Shown here: in pieces, positions 8,242 through 17,214 of the stretch
Numbering within the stretch: position 1 is the first letter of the stretch
How the letters are laid out: each line of letters begins with the position of its first letter
NCBI GenBank assembly: GCA_002708905.1
Contig: PAPM01000029.1
Location: 103,464-167,463, forward strand
DNA length: 64,000 bases
Origin: Pseudomonadales bacterium
Lineage (GTDB): Bacteria > Pseudomonadota > Gammaproteobacteria > Pseudomonadales > Ketobacteraceae
Direction of reading: 5' to 3'
Position numbers and translations under genes: made by a program
The notes under the pieces: generated by a model
Databases searched by the model: none
Told to the model about the DNA's origin: nothing
What the model saw: the letters and a program-made list of their open reading frames with translations, nothing else

Positions 8242-9561
8242 TTATCTCAGCCGCGCCATCAGGGAATCCGGTGGCACCAGGTCACCGGTTACCGGGAAGT
8301 GAACGATGGCTTCCAGCCCGCCGCCATCCCGGTTACGCAATTGCACACGGCCATGATGCATGTCCACAATGCGTTTCACAATCGCCAAACCCAAGCCGGA
8401 GCCTTTGCTGGTCCGGCTTAGATCACCACGGGCAAAGGGCTGGAACAATTCGTACATTTCTTTCTCGGTGAGCCCGCGGCCACGATCCGCCACCACAACG
8501 CAGATTTCGCCATCTTCCATGCCGGTGCGTACTTCCACCTCACCGCCGCCATGGCGAATCGCGTTGCCAATCAAATTGGCGAACATGCGCTTCAGCGACA
8601 ACCGCTTGAGCGATATGCCGGGCAGTTCGTGCAGCAGAGTACGGATGGACCGCCCTTCCGACTCAAACTGGGACACCACTTCCACAATCACTTCGTTGAG
8701 GTCGCCCACTTCGGTTTGCTCATCGCTGCCGTCCCGTACAAACAAAATAAACTGATCCAGAATGGCGTTCATGTCTTCGATGTCGCGAATCATACCTTCA
8801 GTGAATTCTGATTCACCCAATAACTCCGCCGTCAAACGCATGCGGGTCAGCGGCGTACGCAAGTCGTGGGAAATCCCTGCCAATAGCAGCGCCCGCTCCC
8901 GGTCCACCCGCTGCAGGTTTTCGCTCATCTGCAGGAACGCCTTGTTGACCGCCCTGATTTCCCGCGACGTGTTTTCCAGCAAGTACCCCTTCACCGGTTC
9001 ACCCCGACCGATGCGCCGGGCGGCGGATTCCAGGTTTTTCAGCGGCCGGTTCAACTGCCGCACAAAGAAGGTGCCTAACACAAAAGCCAACGCCGGAGTG
9101 CCGATCAACCAGGTCAGGAAGGCGATGGCTTCATAGCGCCCCACATTTTCCAACGGGAACCGCACCCACAGATTACCCAGTTGCTGAGTGCTGACCCAGA
9201 GGCCCGGGGTAGGATCAAGACCCAGGCGCACCTCACTGCCTTCGCCGATGCGACTGCGCATGGGGTCGACAAACAGACGGCCGAACAGACCTTCACTCTC
9301 CGGCGGAATCAGGTTGGGATCGGAGGTAATGTCGATTTTATGCTGGGACTGCAGCCGCAACAGTAACTCGGTACGGCGCTCGCCATCCACCAGGTAGCGA
9401 ATGGTATCCATTTCCAGGGCCACCAGCTTGGCGTTCTGTTTTACACCGGGCAGATAGAGGTAATACACGGCAAACAGTAATGTGGAAATCTGACTTAACA
9501 GAATCACCAGCCACACCAACCAGATGGTGCGCCAGAAAGAAGAGCGCGGAATGATTTTCAT
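8242..9561 (-). CDS. envZ: EnvZ-like osmosensor/envelope-stress histidine kinase
   Basis: The product (439 aa) has two membrane helices (about 12-36 and 145-167) bounding a periplasmic sensor of about 110 residues, a HAMP domain (RPLKNLESAARRIGRGE), HisKA with LLLAGISHDLRTPLTRMRL (His232, the EnvZ-type H box) and HATPase_c (NLIGNAIRHGGGEV, DRGRGL, GSGLGLAIV). In Pseudomonadales the orthologue (AmgS/EnvZ) responds to envelope damage such as misfolded membrane proteins. It is the last gene of the minus-strand ompR operon, but a pyruvate-kinase-like gene separates it from ompR, which is unusual. Confidence 0.92.
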   Translation of the reverse strand: MKIIPRSSFWRTIWLVWLVILLSQISTLLFAVYYLYLPGVKQNAKLVALEMDTIRYLVDGERRTELLLRLQSQHKIDITSDPNLIPPESEGLFGRLFVDPMRSRIGEGSEVRLGLDPTPGLWVSTQQLGNLWVRFPLENVGRYEAIAFLTWLIGTPALAFVLGTFFVRQLNRPLKNLESAARRIGRGEPVKGYLLENTSREIRAVNKAFLQMSENLQRVDRERALLLAGISHDLRTPLTRMRLTAELLGESEFTEGMIRDIEDMNAILDQFILFVRDGSDEQTEVGDLNEVIVEVVSQFESEGRSIRTLLHELPGISLKRLSLKRMFANLIGNAIRHGGGEVEVRTGMEDGEICVVVADRGRGLTEKEMYELFQPFARGDLSRTSKGSGLGLAIVKRIVDMHHGRVQLRNRDGGGLEAIVHFPVTGDLVPPDSLMARLR

Positions 9562-9622
9562 AGTGGATCCAGAATAACACCAACGGGCTATTATCCTGAT
9601 TTCGCCGCGCCCTTGCCAGCTG

Positions 9623-11467
9623 CTATAACCGCGCCACGTTCAACGGTCGCAGTGTGGCGCGGCGCTTGTGGTAATGCTGATCCATGCGCGAGAGGATATC
9701 CCGCAACATGGCCACCGTCTCCACAATAAAAGGCCCCTTGTTGAGCATGACGCACTCCGCCAGTACTGCCATGGCCGCGTCCGTTACCTCCGCCCGGGAC
9801 GGCACCCCTTTTTTCGCCATGGACTCCAGAATCTGGGTTGCCCAGATCACCGGCACATGGGCGGCCTCGCACAGCCAGAGTATTTCCTGCTGCACCTCCG
9901 AGAGACGCTCAAAGCCCATCTCCACCGCCAGATCACCCCGGGCGATCATCACGCCCAGCGGCCGGCCGTGGCGCAATCCGGTCAACAGAATACGGGGCAG
10001 ATTCTCAAACGCCTGCCGGTTTTCGATCTTCAGCACCACCCCCATGTCAGGACGCCCCAAACGATCGAGTTCCAGATGCAGGCTCTCCAGATCCGCTGAC
10101 TGCCGCACAAATGACAGTGCCACGATATCGGCAAACTCCACCACCTGTTCCAGGTCGCACAAATCTTTATGGGTAAGCGCCGGTATCTCCAGGGCAGTGT
10201 CCGGGAAATTAATGCCCTTTTCCGGTCTGAGCTTGCTGCCTCGGGGGTCTGCCAGAGTGATCCGCACCTGCATTTCAACGCCATCGCAGGCTTCCACCTC
10301 CGCCCCGATTTTGCCGTCATCAAACCAGACCCGTTGCCCCGGCCTCACCTGATCGAACGCCTGCTCCACCGTGCAGTGGATGCGTGCAGGATGCAGCAAC
10401 TCCCCCATCTGATCTCGCAGCTCCGGCTCAGCGGGCAAAGGCTCGCGGGTGAGCACCAGCCTATCGCCTTTGAATAACAGGATAGGCAACACCACGTCTT
10501 CCAACCCGATCGGGTAGGTGGACAGGACGGTGTCCTCACCCCGCTTCAAGTCCAGGCGGGTATCATCGGTAATATAGGCCGTGTGTTTCAGTTCAGCGAT
10601 GCAACTGTTCGCCTGCACCTGCACAATGTGCAACTTGCGACGCTGGCCGCGGCCATCCACCAGCTGGATACGATCCCCCACCTCACAGCGCTGCAGGAAT
10701 TCCCGCACCACCTGCAAAGGCTTGTGCAATCCCGCCGGCAGTGCGCTGCTATCCCCATCGCTATGCAACCAGACCCGGCAGGGCTCCAACACCAGCCCAT
10801 AAAGATCGCGCCGGGGTTTCAGTTTCAGCAGACGCCCGCTGCTGGGAATCAGACCGGTACGCAATTTGGGACCCGCCAGATCCGCCTGGATCTTTACCGG
10901 CATGCCCAGATCCGCTGCTGCCGCCCTGGCGTAATTGGCCATGGCCCGCCATGCCTCAGCATGATCGTGGGCACAGTTAATGCGGACCACGTTCATGCCC
11001 GCCTGCAGCAGCCCGCGGGTGAGCTGCGGTTCTGTTGCGGCCTCAGACGGCATGGTTACCATAATATGGGCCAGGGGCTGGCGCGGAATTTCCCCCAACA
11101 ACTGACGGGCATGTTCCTGCAACAGATGCGGCCCGGTCAGATAATCAACCGGCGGTTCCGGCGTGTCGCAAAGTCTTCCGGTCAGGGCCTGAAACAGGGC
11201 AATCACCGTATTCAGGTGAGCCAGGGTGAACGGTTCCAGCGCAGAGAGTGACGAGAAGCCAAAGCGGGAAAGTGTGTGCTGTAACGGGCGGATATCCCGC
11301 TGGCGCACACTGAGATAATGCACGAGATTGCGGGCGCTGCCCTGCCACTCCGGTTTACAACACTGGATATCGGCCTCATGTAGTCGTTCCAGAGCCAAGG
11401 CATCCTCCCGCAGCCGGATCAGCTGTTCCTGCAGATCCAGCAGCAAATCCATATTGGAAGCAATCAC
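9623..11467 (-). CDS. Pyruvate-kinase-like protein with N-terminal extension and enlarged B domain
   Basis: The product (614 aa) has an unknown helical N-terminus (1-130), then a pyruvate kinase barrel. Catalytic positions are kept: Arg162 and Asn164 in NVVRINCAHD, Asp196 in ADLAGPKLRTG, Lys480 and Glu482 in VVLKIENR, Asp512 in ARGDLAVEM and Thr544 in IWATQILESM. Lys201 in GPK stands where K+-dependent enzymes have Glu, pointing to a K+-independent type. The insert between the two barrel parts is about 210 residues, roughly twice a normal B domain, and seems to hold two related modules (VGDRIQLVDGRG and PGQRVWFDDGKIG). The C-terminal regulatory domain is absent. The gene lies between ompR and envZ on the same strand. 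Whether it makes pyruvate or regulates is unknown. Confidence 0.85.
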   Translation of the reverse strand: MIASNMDLLLDLQEQLIRLREDALALERLHEADIQCCKPEWQGSARNLVHYLSVRQRDIRPLQHTLSRFGFSSLSALEPFTLAHLNTVIALFQALTGRLCDTPEPPVDYLTGPHLLQEHARQLLGEIPRQPLAHIMVTMPSEAATEPQLTRGLLQAGMNVVRINCAHDHAEAWRAMANYARAAAADLGMPVKIQADLAGPKLRTGLIPSSGRLLKLKPRRDLYGLVLEPCRVWLHSDGDSSALPAGLHKPLQVVREFLQRCEVGDRIQLVDGRGQRRKLHIVQVQANSCIAELKHTAYITDDTRLDLKRGEDTVLSTYPIGLEDVVLPILLFKGDRLVLTREPLPAEPELRDQMGELLHPARIHCTVEQAFDQVRPGQRVWFDDGKIGAEVEACDGVEMQVRITLADPRGSKLRPEKGINFPDTALEIPALTHKDLCDLEQVVEFADIVALSFVRQSADLESLHLELDRLGRPDMGVVLKIENRQAFENLPRILLTGLRHGRPLGVMIARGDLAVEMGFERLSEVQQEILWLCEAAHVPVIWATQILESMAKKGVPSRAEVTDAAMAVLAECVMLNKGPFIVETVAMLRDILSRMDQHYHKRRATLRPLNVARL

Positions 11468-11537
11468 TCGCCCGTCCTCCTGCCAACAGTTGCGGAGGAA
11501 CAGATTACGACATTTATATGACCGTTTGGGGATGGCT

Positions 11538-12278
11538 TTAGCTGGCGGTGCCGTCCGGAACGAAGACGTAACCCACTCCCCAAACCGTCTGGATGTAACG
11601 GGAATTGGAAGGGTCGTCTTCGATCAGGCGCCGCAGGCGGGACACCTGCACGTCGATACTGCGCTCCATGGCACTCCACTCACGGCCCCGGGCCAGGTTC
11701 ATCAGCTTGTCTCGGGTCAGGGGTTCCCGGGGATGCTGCACCAACGCTTTCATGACGGCGAACTCACCGGTAGTGAGCGACACCACCTGACCGTCTTTAG
11801 TGAGTGTACGGGTGGACAAATCCAGTGAGAAGGGTCCGAAGGTCACCACCGTTTCCTGCTGGGACGGCGCACCGGGCAGCTCTTTCACCTGACGCCGCAG
11901 CACGGCCTTGACCCGGGCCAACAGCTCACGGGGATTGAACGGTTTGGGCAGATAGTCATCGGCACCGGCTTCCAGGCCGTTGATGCGATCAGCGTCATCG
12001 CCTTTGGCAGTCAGCATAATAATGGGGATATCGTTGTCGGACTCCCGCATCCGCTTACAGATGGAAATACCATCCTCACCGGGCAGCATCAGGTCCAGCA
12101 CCATCAGGGAATAAATCTCCCGGGACAAGGCACGATCCATCTGCTCCGCATCCGCTACCGCTTTCACCAGGTATCCCTGCTCTTCCAGATAACGCTGCAA
12201 CAACGCCCGTAAGCGGGAATCATCATCCACTACCAGAATCTTTTGTTGCTGTTCCTGCTCGCGGGGACTGTCTACCAT
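11538..12278 (-). CDS. ompR: OmpR-family response regulator
   Basis: The product (246 aa) has a receiver domain (ILVVDDDSRLRALLQRYL, phospho-acceptor Asp62 in MVLDLMLPGEDG, Lys in YLPKPFNPREL) and a C-terminal winged helix (LTTGEFAVMKALVQHPREPLTRDKL, SMERSIDVQVSRLRRLIE, WGVGYVF). RSIDVQVSRLRR and the length match OmpR/AmgR closely. The start is well placed behind a GGTATTTCC leader. About 70 bp separate it from the pyruvate-kinase-like gene and a further 60 bp separate that from envZ, so one operon is likely. It probably controls envelope genes and may act on the palindrome in the divergent region upstream. Confidence 0.94.
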   Translation of the reverse strand: MVDSPREQEQQQKILVVDDDSRLRALLQRYLEEQGYLVKAVADAEQMDRALSREIYSLMVLDLMLPGEDGISICKRMRESDNDIPIIMLTAKGDDADRINGLEAGADDYLPKPFNPRELLARVKAVLRRQVKELPGAPSQQETVVTFGPFSLDLSTRTLTKDGQVVSLTTGEFAVMKALVQHPREPLTRDKLMNLARGREWSAMERSIDVQVSRLRRLIEDDPSNSRYIQTVWGVGYVFVPDGTAS

Positions 12279-12363
12279 TAGGAAATACCTGTTAATTGCT
12301 GTTGCTGATTAGAGTAGTTTTACGGAACCAATCGGGCGCGATTGCCTCAAATCCTGTGCGGTA

Positions 12364-12377
12364 CTTAACCGGTTAAG
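12364..12377. promoter_or_regulatory. 14-bp perfect palindrome in the ompR / efflux intergenic region
   Basis: CTTAACCGGTTAAG reads the same on both strands and lies 87 bp upstream of ompR and about 165 bp upstream of the divergent efflux adaptor gene. This is the position of a shared operator. Perfect 14-bp palindromes are typical targets of dimeric regulators of TetR or similar type; the OmpR consensus is a direct repeat, so OmpR itself is not the obvious binder. Confidence 0.45.
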
Positions 12378-12541
12378 GTATCCGGAAGCCGTACCAAAGT
12401 CATGCCCGGATTTTGTTACAAGCCATGATCGAAACGCTAAGGTGTTAAAATTGAACTGATTTTAGTCATTATCACCTCTTGCATCTTAATGTAGCTTCCA
12501 CACATTATGCAGAAAACAACTCCGATAACGCGACAACCTGG

Positions 12542-13864
12542 ATGAACACATTGCGCGCAGCCATTAACAAAATACGCCAAAAGACGCCCCTGCCTCTGCT
12601 CATTCTCGCTGCAACCCTCCTGATCATTGCGGCACTGATTCTGAAGCCATCCGCGCCGCCCAAAAAGCCGGTGATTGATCTAAAGCCCCTGGTGAACACC
12701 CTGCCGGCAGAGCTGGGCAGTTACCGCCCCACCATTACCCTGTACGGCCGCCTGGAATCACCACGGGAATCCAATTTGTCCAGCACCATCAATGCTTACG
12801 TAGCCAAGGTATTGGTGGAAGAAGGTCACTGGGTCAAAGCCGGTGACATTATCGTCGAACTGGAAGACAGCGATGTCCGTCTTATCTATGAGCAGCGGCA
12901 GGCGGAACTGGAGGATCTGGAAGCCCAGCTGGCCTCAGAGCAGGCCCGCTACCAAATGGACGTAAAAGCCCTGGAGGTGGAGAAACAGCTGGTCTCCTTA
13001 ACCCAGAAATCCGCCGAGCGCTATGAAAAACTGGTGGAACGCAATGTGGGGTCAGACCTCAACCGGGACGAAGCCCTGCAACAGGCCCGCGCCCAGGCCC
13101 TCAGCCTCTACAATCGGGAATACGCGGTGAACGACCACCCCAACCGCCAAAAGCGCCTGCAGGCGCAGCTGACCAAAGCCCGGGCCCTGCGGGACCAAGC
13201 GGCACTTGACTTGGCCCGTACCCGCATCACAGCCCCGTTCGATGGCCGGGTGACCGCCCTCAACGCCTCGCCGGGGAACCGGGTGCGCCCCGGGGACATC
13301 CTGGCTTCCCTGTTTGATGCCAGCCATGTGGAAGTGCGCGCCCAGATTCCATCGCGCTACCTGAACCAAGTGGAAGCAGCCCTGGAACAGGGCATTGAGC
13401 TGGACGCCACCTTTGCCCTTAATGACAAGCACGTGGACCTGACACTGGAACGGTTGGCCGGTGCCATTGCTATGGGCCAGGGCGGTGTGGATGCCCTGTT
13501 TGCCCTGAGCCAGGCCAACCGCAACCTGACCCTGGGCCGTGCCGGCGAGGTCTACCTACACATGCCCCCCATCGACAACAGCATTGCCCTGCCTCCCACC
13601 GCCATCTACGGCCAGCAAAGGATCTACACCGTGCGCGATGGCTCACTCCACACGGTCATGATCCAGCGCCTGGGTGAGGTGTTGATGGAAAACGGGGAAC
13701 GCTGGCAGTTAATGAAAGCGGATGTCGAACCGGGCGAGCCCATTCTGATCACCCAGCTGGCCAACGCCCTGGGCGGCCTGCAGGTCAAGCTGGCTTCTGC
13801 AGAGCAGGCAACTGAACAAGCTGAAGAACCAACAGAAGTGAGTGAGCAGCCGGAAGATGAGTGA
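12542..13864 (+). CDS. RND efflux periplasmic adaptor (membrane fusion protein)
   Basis: The protein has one N-terminal membrane anchor (PLPLLILAATLLIIAALIL) and no lipobox, then the HlyD/AcrA layout: a barrel-sandwich hybrid half (TINAYVAKVLVEEGHWVKAGD), a long coiled-coil hairpin (about residues 90-210 of the chain), the second lipoyl half (ARTRITAPFDGRVTALNASPG) and a beta-barrel domain. The C-terminus is Glu-rich. I chose ATG 12542; the frame is open upstream to a TTG at 12479, which would add 21 residues without a better ribosome site. It overlaps the pump gene by 8 bp (ATGAGTGA), so they are translationally coupled. No outer-membrane factor is nearby. Confidence 0.9.
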   Translation: MNTLRAAINKIRQKTPLPLLILAATLLIIAALILKPSAPPKKPVIDLKPLVNTLPAELGSYRPTITLYGRLESPRESNLSSTINAYVAKVLVEEGHWVKAGDIIVELEDSDVRLIYEQRQAELEDLEAQLASEQARYQMDVKALEVEKQLVSLTQKSAERYEKLVERNVGSDLNRDEALQQARAQALSLYNREYAVNDHPNRQKRLQAQLTKARALRDQAALDLARTRITAPFDGRVTALNASPGNRVRPGDILASLFDASHVEVRAQIPSRYLNQVEAALEQGIELDATFALNDKHVDLTLERLAGAIAMGQGGVDALFALSQANRNLTLGRAGEVYLHMPPIDNSIALPPTAIYGQQRIYTVRDGSLHTVMIQRLGEVLMENGERWQLMKADVEPGEPILITQLANALGGLQVKLASAEQATEQAEEPTEVSEQPEDE

Positions 13865-16800
13865 TCGCAAAGGCATTCTGGCCACCTTCGCCACCCACCG
13901 GGTTGCCTCCAATCTGCTGATGTTCCTGTTTATCCTGGCAGGCTTGTGGTCCCTGAAGAAGATCAACACCCAGTTCTTCCCCAGTTTTGAACTGGAGTAC
14001 ATTACCATCGGCGTGCCCTGGAGCGGTGCCAGCGCGGAAGACGTGGAAAGCTCCATCATCATCCCCATGGAACAGGAACTGAAAACCCTCACGGAAGTGA
14101 AGAAAATGACCTCCACCGCCCGCCCCGGCAGCGGCAGCATCACCCTGGAACTGGAGGAAGGGGTGGACGTGGGCAACGTACTGGACCGGGTAAAACAGCG
14201 GGTGGAATCGATCCGTAATCTGCCGGATGAAGCCGAACGCCCGGTGATTCAACAGGTGGAGGCGTTCCAGCCCATCGCCAACATAGTCGTCATGGGTTCG
14301 GAATCCCTGCCGGAGCTGGCCCAACTGGCCCGCCAGTTTGAAGACGAACTGATGGCCCGCGGCATTCGCAAGATCAACTTCGTGGGCATGCCTGCCGAAG
14401 AAATTGCCATCAAGGTACCTTCCAGTACCTTGCATGAAACCGGGCTCTCCCTCAATGACATCGCCACCCTGGTGCGCCAGAACAGTACCGACCTGCCGGC
14501 GGGTACCGCCGCCAAAAACGAAGTTTCGAAACAGGTGCGCAGCCTGAGCCAGCAACGCACGGTGCAGGGCTTCGAACAGATGCCGTTGTTCACCGACAGC
14601 CAGGGCCGCCTGCTGCGGGTGGGTGATATAGCGGAAGTGGAACGCCGCCCCCAGGAAGATGAGCCCTATATTACCGTGGATGGGCAACCCGCCATTGAGA
14701 TGCTGATGATGCGCACGGAGTCGGAAGACACCCTGAAAACCGCGCGCATCTTTACCGACTGGCTGGAGGACGTGCAGACACGCTTACCGGAAGGGGTCTT
14801 CATCAAGGTCTACAACGAACGCTGGAAACACCTGCGGGATCGCATCAACCTGCTGCTGGAGAACGGTATCAGCGGACTGATACTGGTGATCGCCACTCTG
14901 TTCCTGTTTCTGAATGTGCGGGTCGCGTTCTGGGTCACCGTGGGTATCCCGGTCTCATTCCTCGCCACCCTGGCAGTGCTCTACCTCACCGGCGGCACCA
15001 TCAACATGATCAGTCTGTTCGCCCTGATCATGGCCCTGGGCATCATCGTGGATGACGCCATCGTGGTGGGGGAAGACACCCTTACCCACCTGGAAATGGG
15101 GGAATCCGCCGAGCGCGCCTCCGTTGGTGGTGCCCGCCGCATGTTCGCCCCGGTACTGGCCTCGTCCCTCACCACCATGGCCGCGTTTTTACCACTTGCC
15201 CTGCTCAATGGGGTGATGGGCAAAATCGCCTTTGACCTGCCGGTGGTGGTGATCTGTGTGATCATTGCCTCGGTGGTGGAATGCTTCCTGATTCTGCCCG
15301 GCCACCTCAACCACAGCCTGCGCAAGCAGAAAGAAAGCAAGACCACCGGCTTCAAAGCCAACTTTGACCGCAAGTTTGTGGCATTCCGCGAGCAGCGCTT
15401 ACGGCCCGCCGTGGATGTGGCCATTCGTAACCGGGGCAGCGTCATCATGGCCGGACTCTGCGCCTTTGCCTTGATGCTGAGTCTGGTGTTCAGCGGTGTC
15501 ATTAAAACCACTTTCTTCCCGGCGGTGGACGGCAACGAGGTCCATGCCAATGTGGAGTTTCATTTCGGCACGTCCCCCGGCACCGTTAGCCGGTTTCTGC
15601 AACATCTGGAAGACAGCCTGGAACTCACCGCACGGCAGGTGGAAGAAGAACGGGGCCAATACATCCTCAATGCCGTGGTGACCTACCATGGCCGATCGTT
15701 CTTTGGCCTCGGGCGCGAAGTCAGCCCGGAACTGGGGGCCGTGCGCATCGACCTGGTGAGCGGACAGCGCCCAATCAGCAATGCGGAATTCATCCAACGC
15801 TGGCGCGACAACATCAAAATGCCCCCTGGGATCAACCGCTTCGCCATGACCCAGCGGGAAGCGGGACCCAGCGGCAAGCCCATTGCGCTGCGATTAATCG
15901 GCAGTGATATCAACGCGTTGAAAGAGGCCAGCCTCGAGCTGCAACGGGCTCTGGCCCAATACCAGGGCGTAAGCAATATTGACGACGACCTGCCCTGGGG
16001 CAAGGAACAGCTGATCTATGACCTGACCCCCACGGGTCGCCAACTGGGACTGGACACCGCCACCCTGGGACGCCAGTTGCGGGCGGCCTTTGACGGCCAC
16101 CTGGCGCAGATATTCAACCAGAATGATGAAGAAATAGAGGTGCGGGTGACCCTGCCGGACAACGAGCGCAACACCACCCAGACCCTGGAATATTTCCCGG
16201 TTACCCTGGCCAACGGCACCACGGTCCCCCTTAGTGAAGTGGTGCAGTTTCGCTCCCGCAAGGGCATAGAGAAGCTCAACCACACCAACGGAGCCCTCAA
16301 TGTAACCGTATCGGCGGACCTGGACGACCGCGTCGGCAATGCCAATGAGATTTTTGCCGACCTGAACAGCGGACTGTTCCCCGACCTGAAAAGACGCTAT
16401 GGGGTAGAGATAGGGCTGGAGGGTAAAGCCCAGGACCAGCAGGAGACCATCAGCGAAATGAAGATCGGCATGATGATCGGACTGGCGCTGATCTTCATCG
16501 TCCTGAGTTGGGTGTTCGCCTCCTATGTCTGGCCCATTGCAGTCATGACCGCTATTCCCCTGGGCCTCACCGGCTCCCTGATCGGGCACCTGGTGATGGG
16601 CAAGGATCTCTCCATGTTCTCCCTGATGGGGTTATTTGGGCTGTCCGGCATTGTGGTCAACGATTCCATTGTCCTGATCACCTTCTTTGGCCAACTGCGG
16701 GACCGCGGCATGAACGTGCACGACGCCATCGTGGAAGCCATCTGTGCCCGCTTCCGGGCGGTGGTGTTGACCTCACTGACCACCGTGGCCGGCCTGTTGC

Positions 16801-16988
16801 CGATTCTGTTCGAAACCTCGCTACAAGCCCAGTTCCTGATCCCCATGGCCATTTCCATCGTGTTCGGCCTGGCCTACGGCACCTTCCTGATTCTGTTTTT
16901 TGTACCCGCCATGATCACCTACCTGGAAGGTGGCAAGCGGCGATTACGGGATCTGGCGAGCCGGATCAGGCCTCTGGCACAGCCCTGA
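13857..16988 (+). CDS. RND-family efflux pump, inner-membrane transporter
   Basis: The product (about 1043 aa from ATG 13857) is a full-length AcrB/MMPL-type RND transporter: one membrane helix at the N-terminus, a large periplasmic loop starting FPSFELEYITIGVPWSGAS, then a helix bundle with the proton-relay acidic motif in LFALIMALGIIVDDAIVV (Asp-Asp), a repeat of this plan in the second half (LFGLSGIVVNDSIVLI), and a final helix group. The family exports amphiphilic compounds using the proton gradient, together with the adaptor encoded upstream. The second-half site lacks the acidic pair (VVND), as usual for one of the halves. Substrate is unknown. The GTG 15 bp further upstream is less likely than the ATG in the overlap. 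Confidence 0.93.
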   Translation: MSDRKGILATFATHRVASNLLMFLFILAGLWSLKKINTQFFPSFELEYITIGVPWSGASAEDVESSIIIPMEQELKTLTEVKKMTSTARPGSGSITLELEEGVDVGNVLDRVKQRVESIRNLPDEAERPVIQQVEAFQPIANIVVMGSESLPELAQLARQFEDELMARGIRKINFVGMPAEEIAIKVPSSTLHETGLSLNDIATLVRQNSTDLPAGTAAKNEVSKQVRSLSQQRTVQGFEQMPLFTDSQGRLLRVGDIAEVERRPQEDEPYITVDGQPAIEMLMMRTESEDTLKTARIFTDWLEDVQTRLPEGVFIKVYNERWKHLRDRINLLLENGISGLILVIATLFLFLNVRVAFWVTVGIPVSFLATLAVLYLTGGTINMISLFALIMALGIIVDDAIVVGEDTLTHLEMGESAERASVGGARRMFAPVLASSLTTMAAFLPLALLNGVMGKIAFDLPVVVICVIIASVVECFLILPGHLNHSLRKQKESKTTGFKANFDRKFVAFREQRLRPAVDVAIRNRGSVIMAGLCAFALMLSLVFSGVIKTTFFPAVDGNEVHANVEFHFGTSPGTVSRFLQHLEDSLELTARQVEEERGQYILNAVVTYHGRSFFGLGREVSPELGAVRIDLVSGQRPISNAEFIQRWRDNIKMPPGINRFAMTQREAGPSGKPIALRLIGSDINALKEASLELQRALAQYQGVSNIDDDLPWGKEQLIYDLTPTGRQLGLDTATLGRQLRAAFDGHLAQIFNQNDEEIEVRVTLPDNERNTTQTLEYFPVTLANGTTVPLSEVVQFRSRKGIEKLNHTNGALNVTVSADLDDRVGNANEIFADLNSGLFPDLKRRYGVEIGLEGKAQDQQETISEMKIGMMIGLALIFIVLSWVFASYVWPIAVMTAIPLGLTGSLIGHLVMGKDLSMFSLMGLFGLSGIVVNDSIVLITFFGQLRDRGMNVHDAIVEAICARFRAVVLTSLTTVAGLLPILFETSLQAQFLIPMAISIVFGLAYGTFLILFFVPAMITYLEGGKRRLRDLASRIRPLAQP

Positions 16989-17214
16989 ATACCGTTTTGA
17001 GGACTTGCATGAGGACTGACGGGAACAGGGCCTATTGGCGCCAAAATTTGGCCGCCGACAAACCTAACATTGTTAGAAGTTGCACTTTTCCAACACTTTT
17101 GCATCAAATATACATGGAAACGACGCGCTGTTTTTGAAACAATCAACCGATTCATTTGTGTGTGCAATCAGTTTTTCCCGAGTCTGACACTGCCTACCGG
17201 GGTTCAGGGATACG

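Noticed and set aside
17035..17044. TTGGCGCCAA palindrome upstream of the DUF1631 gene
   Set aside because: It is only 10 bp long, 170 bp from the start, and without nearby promoter elements.
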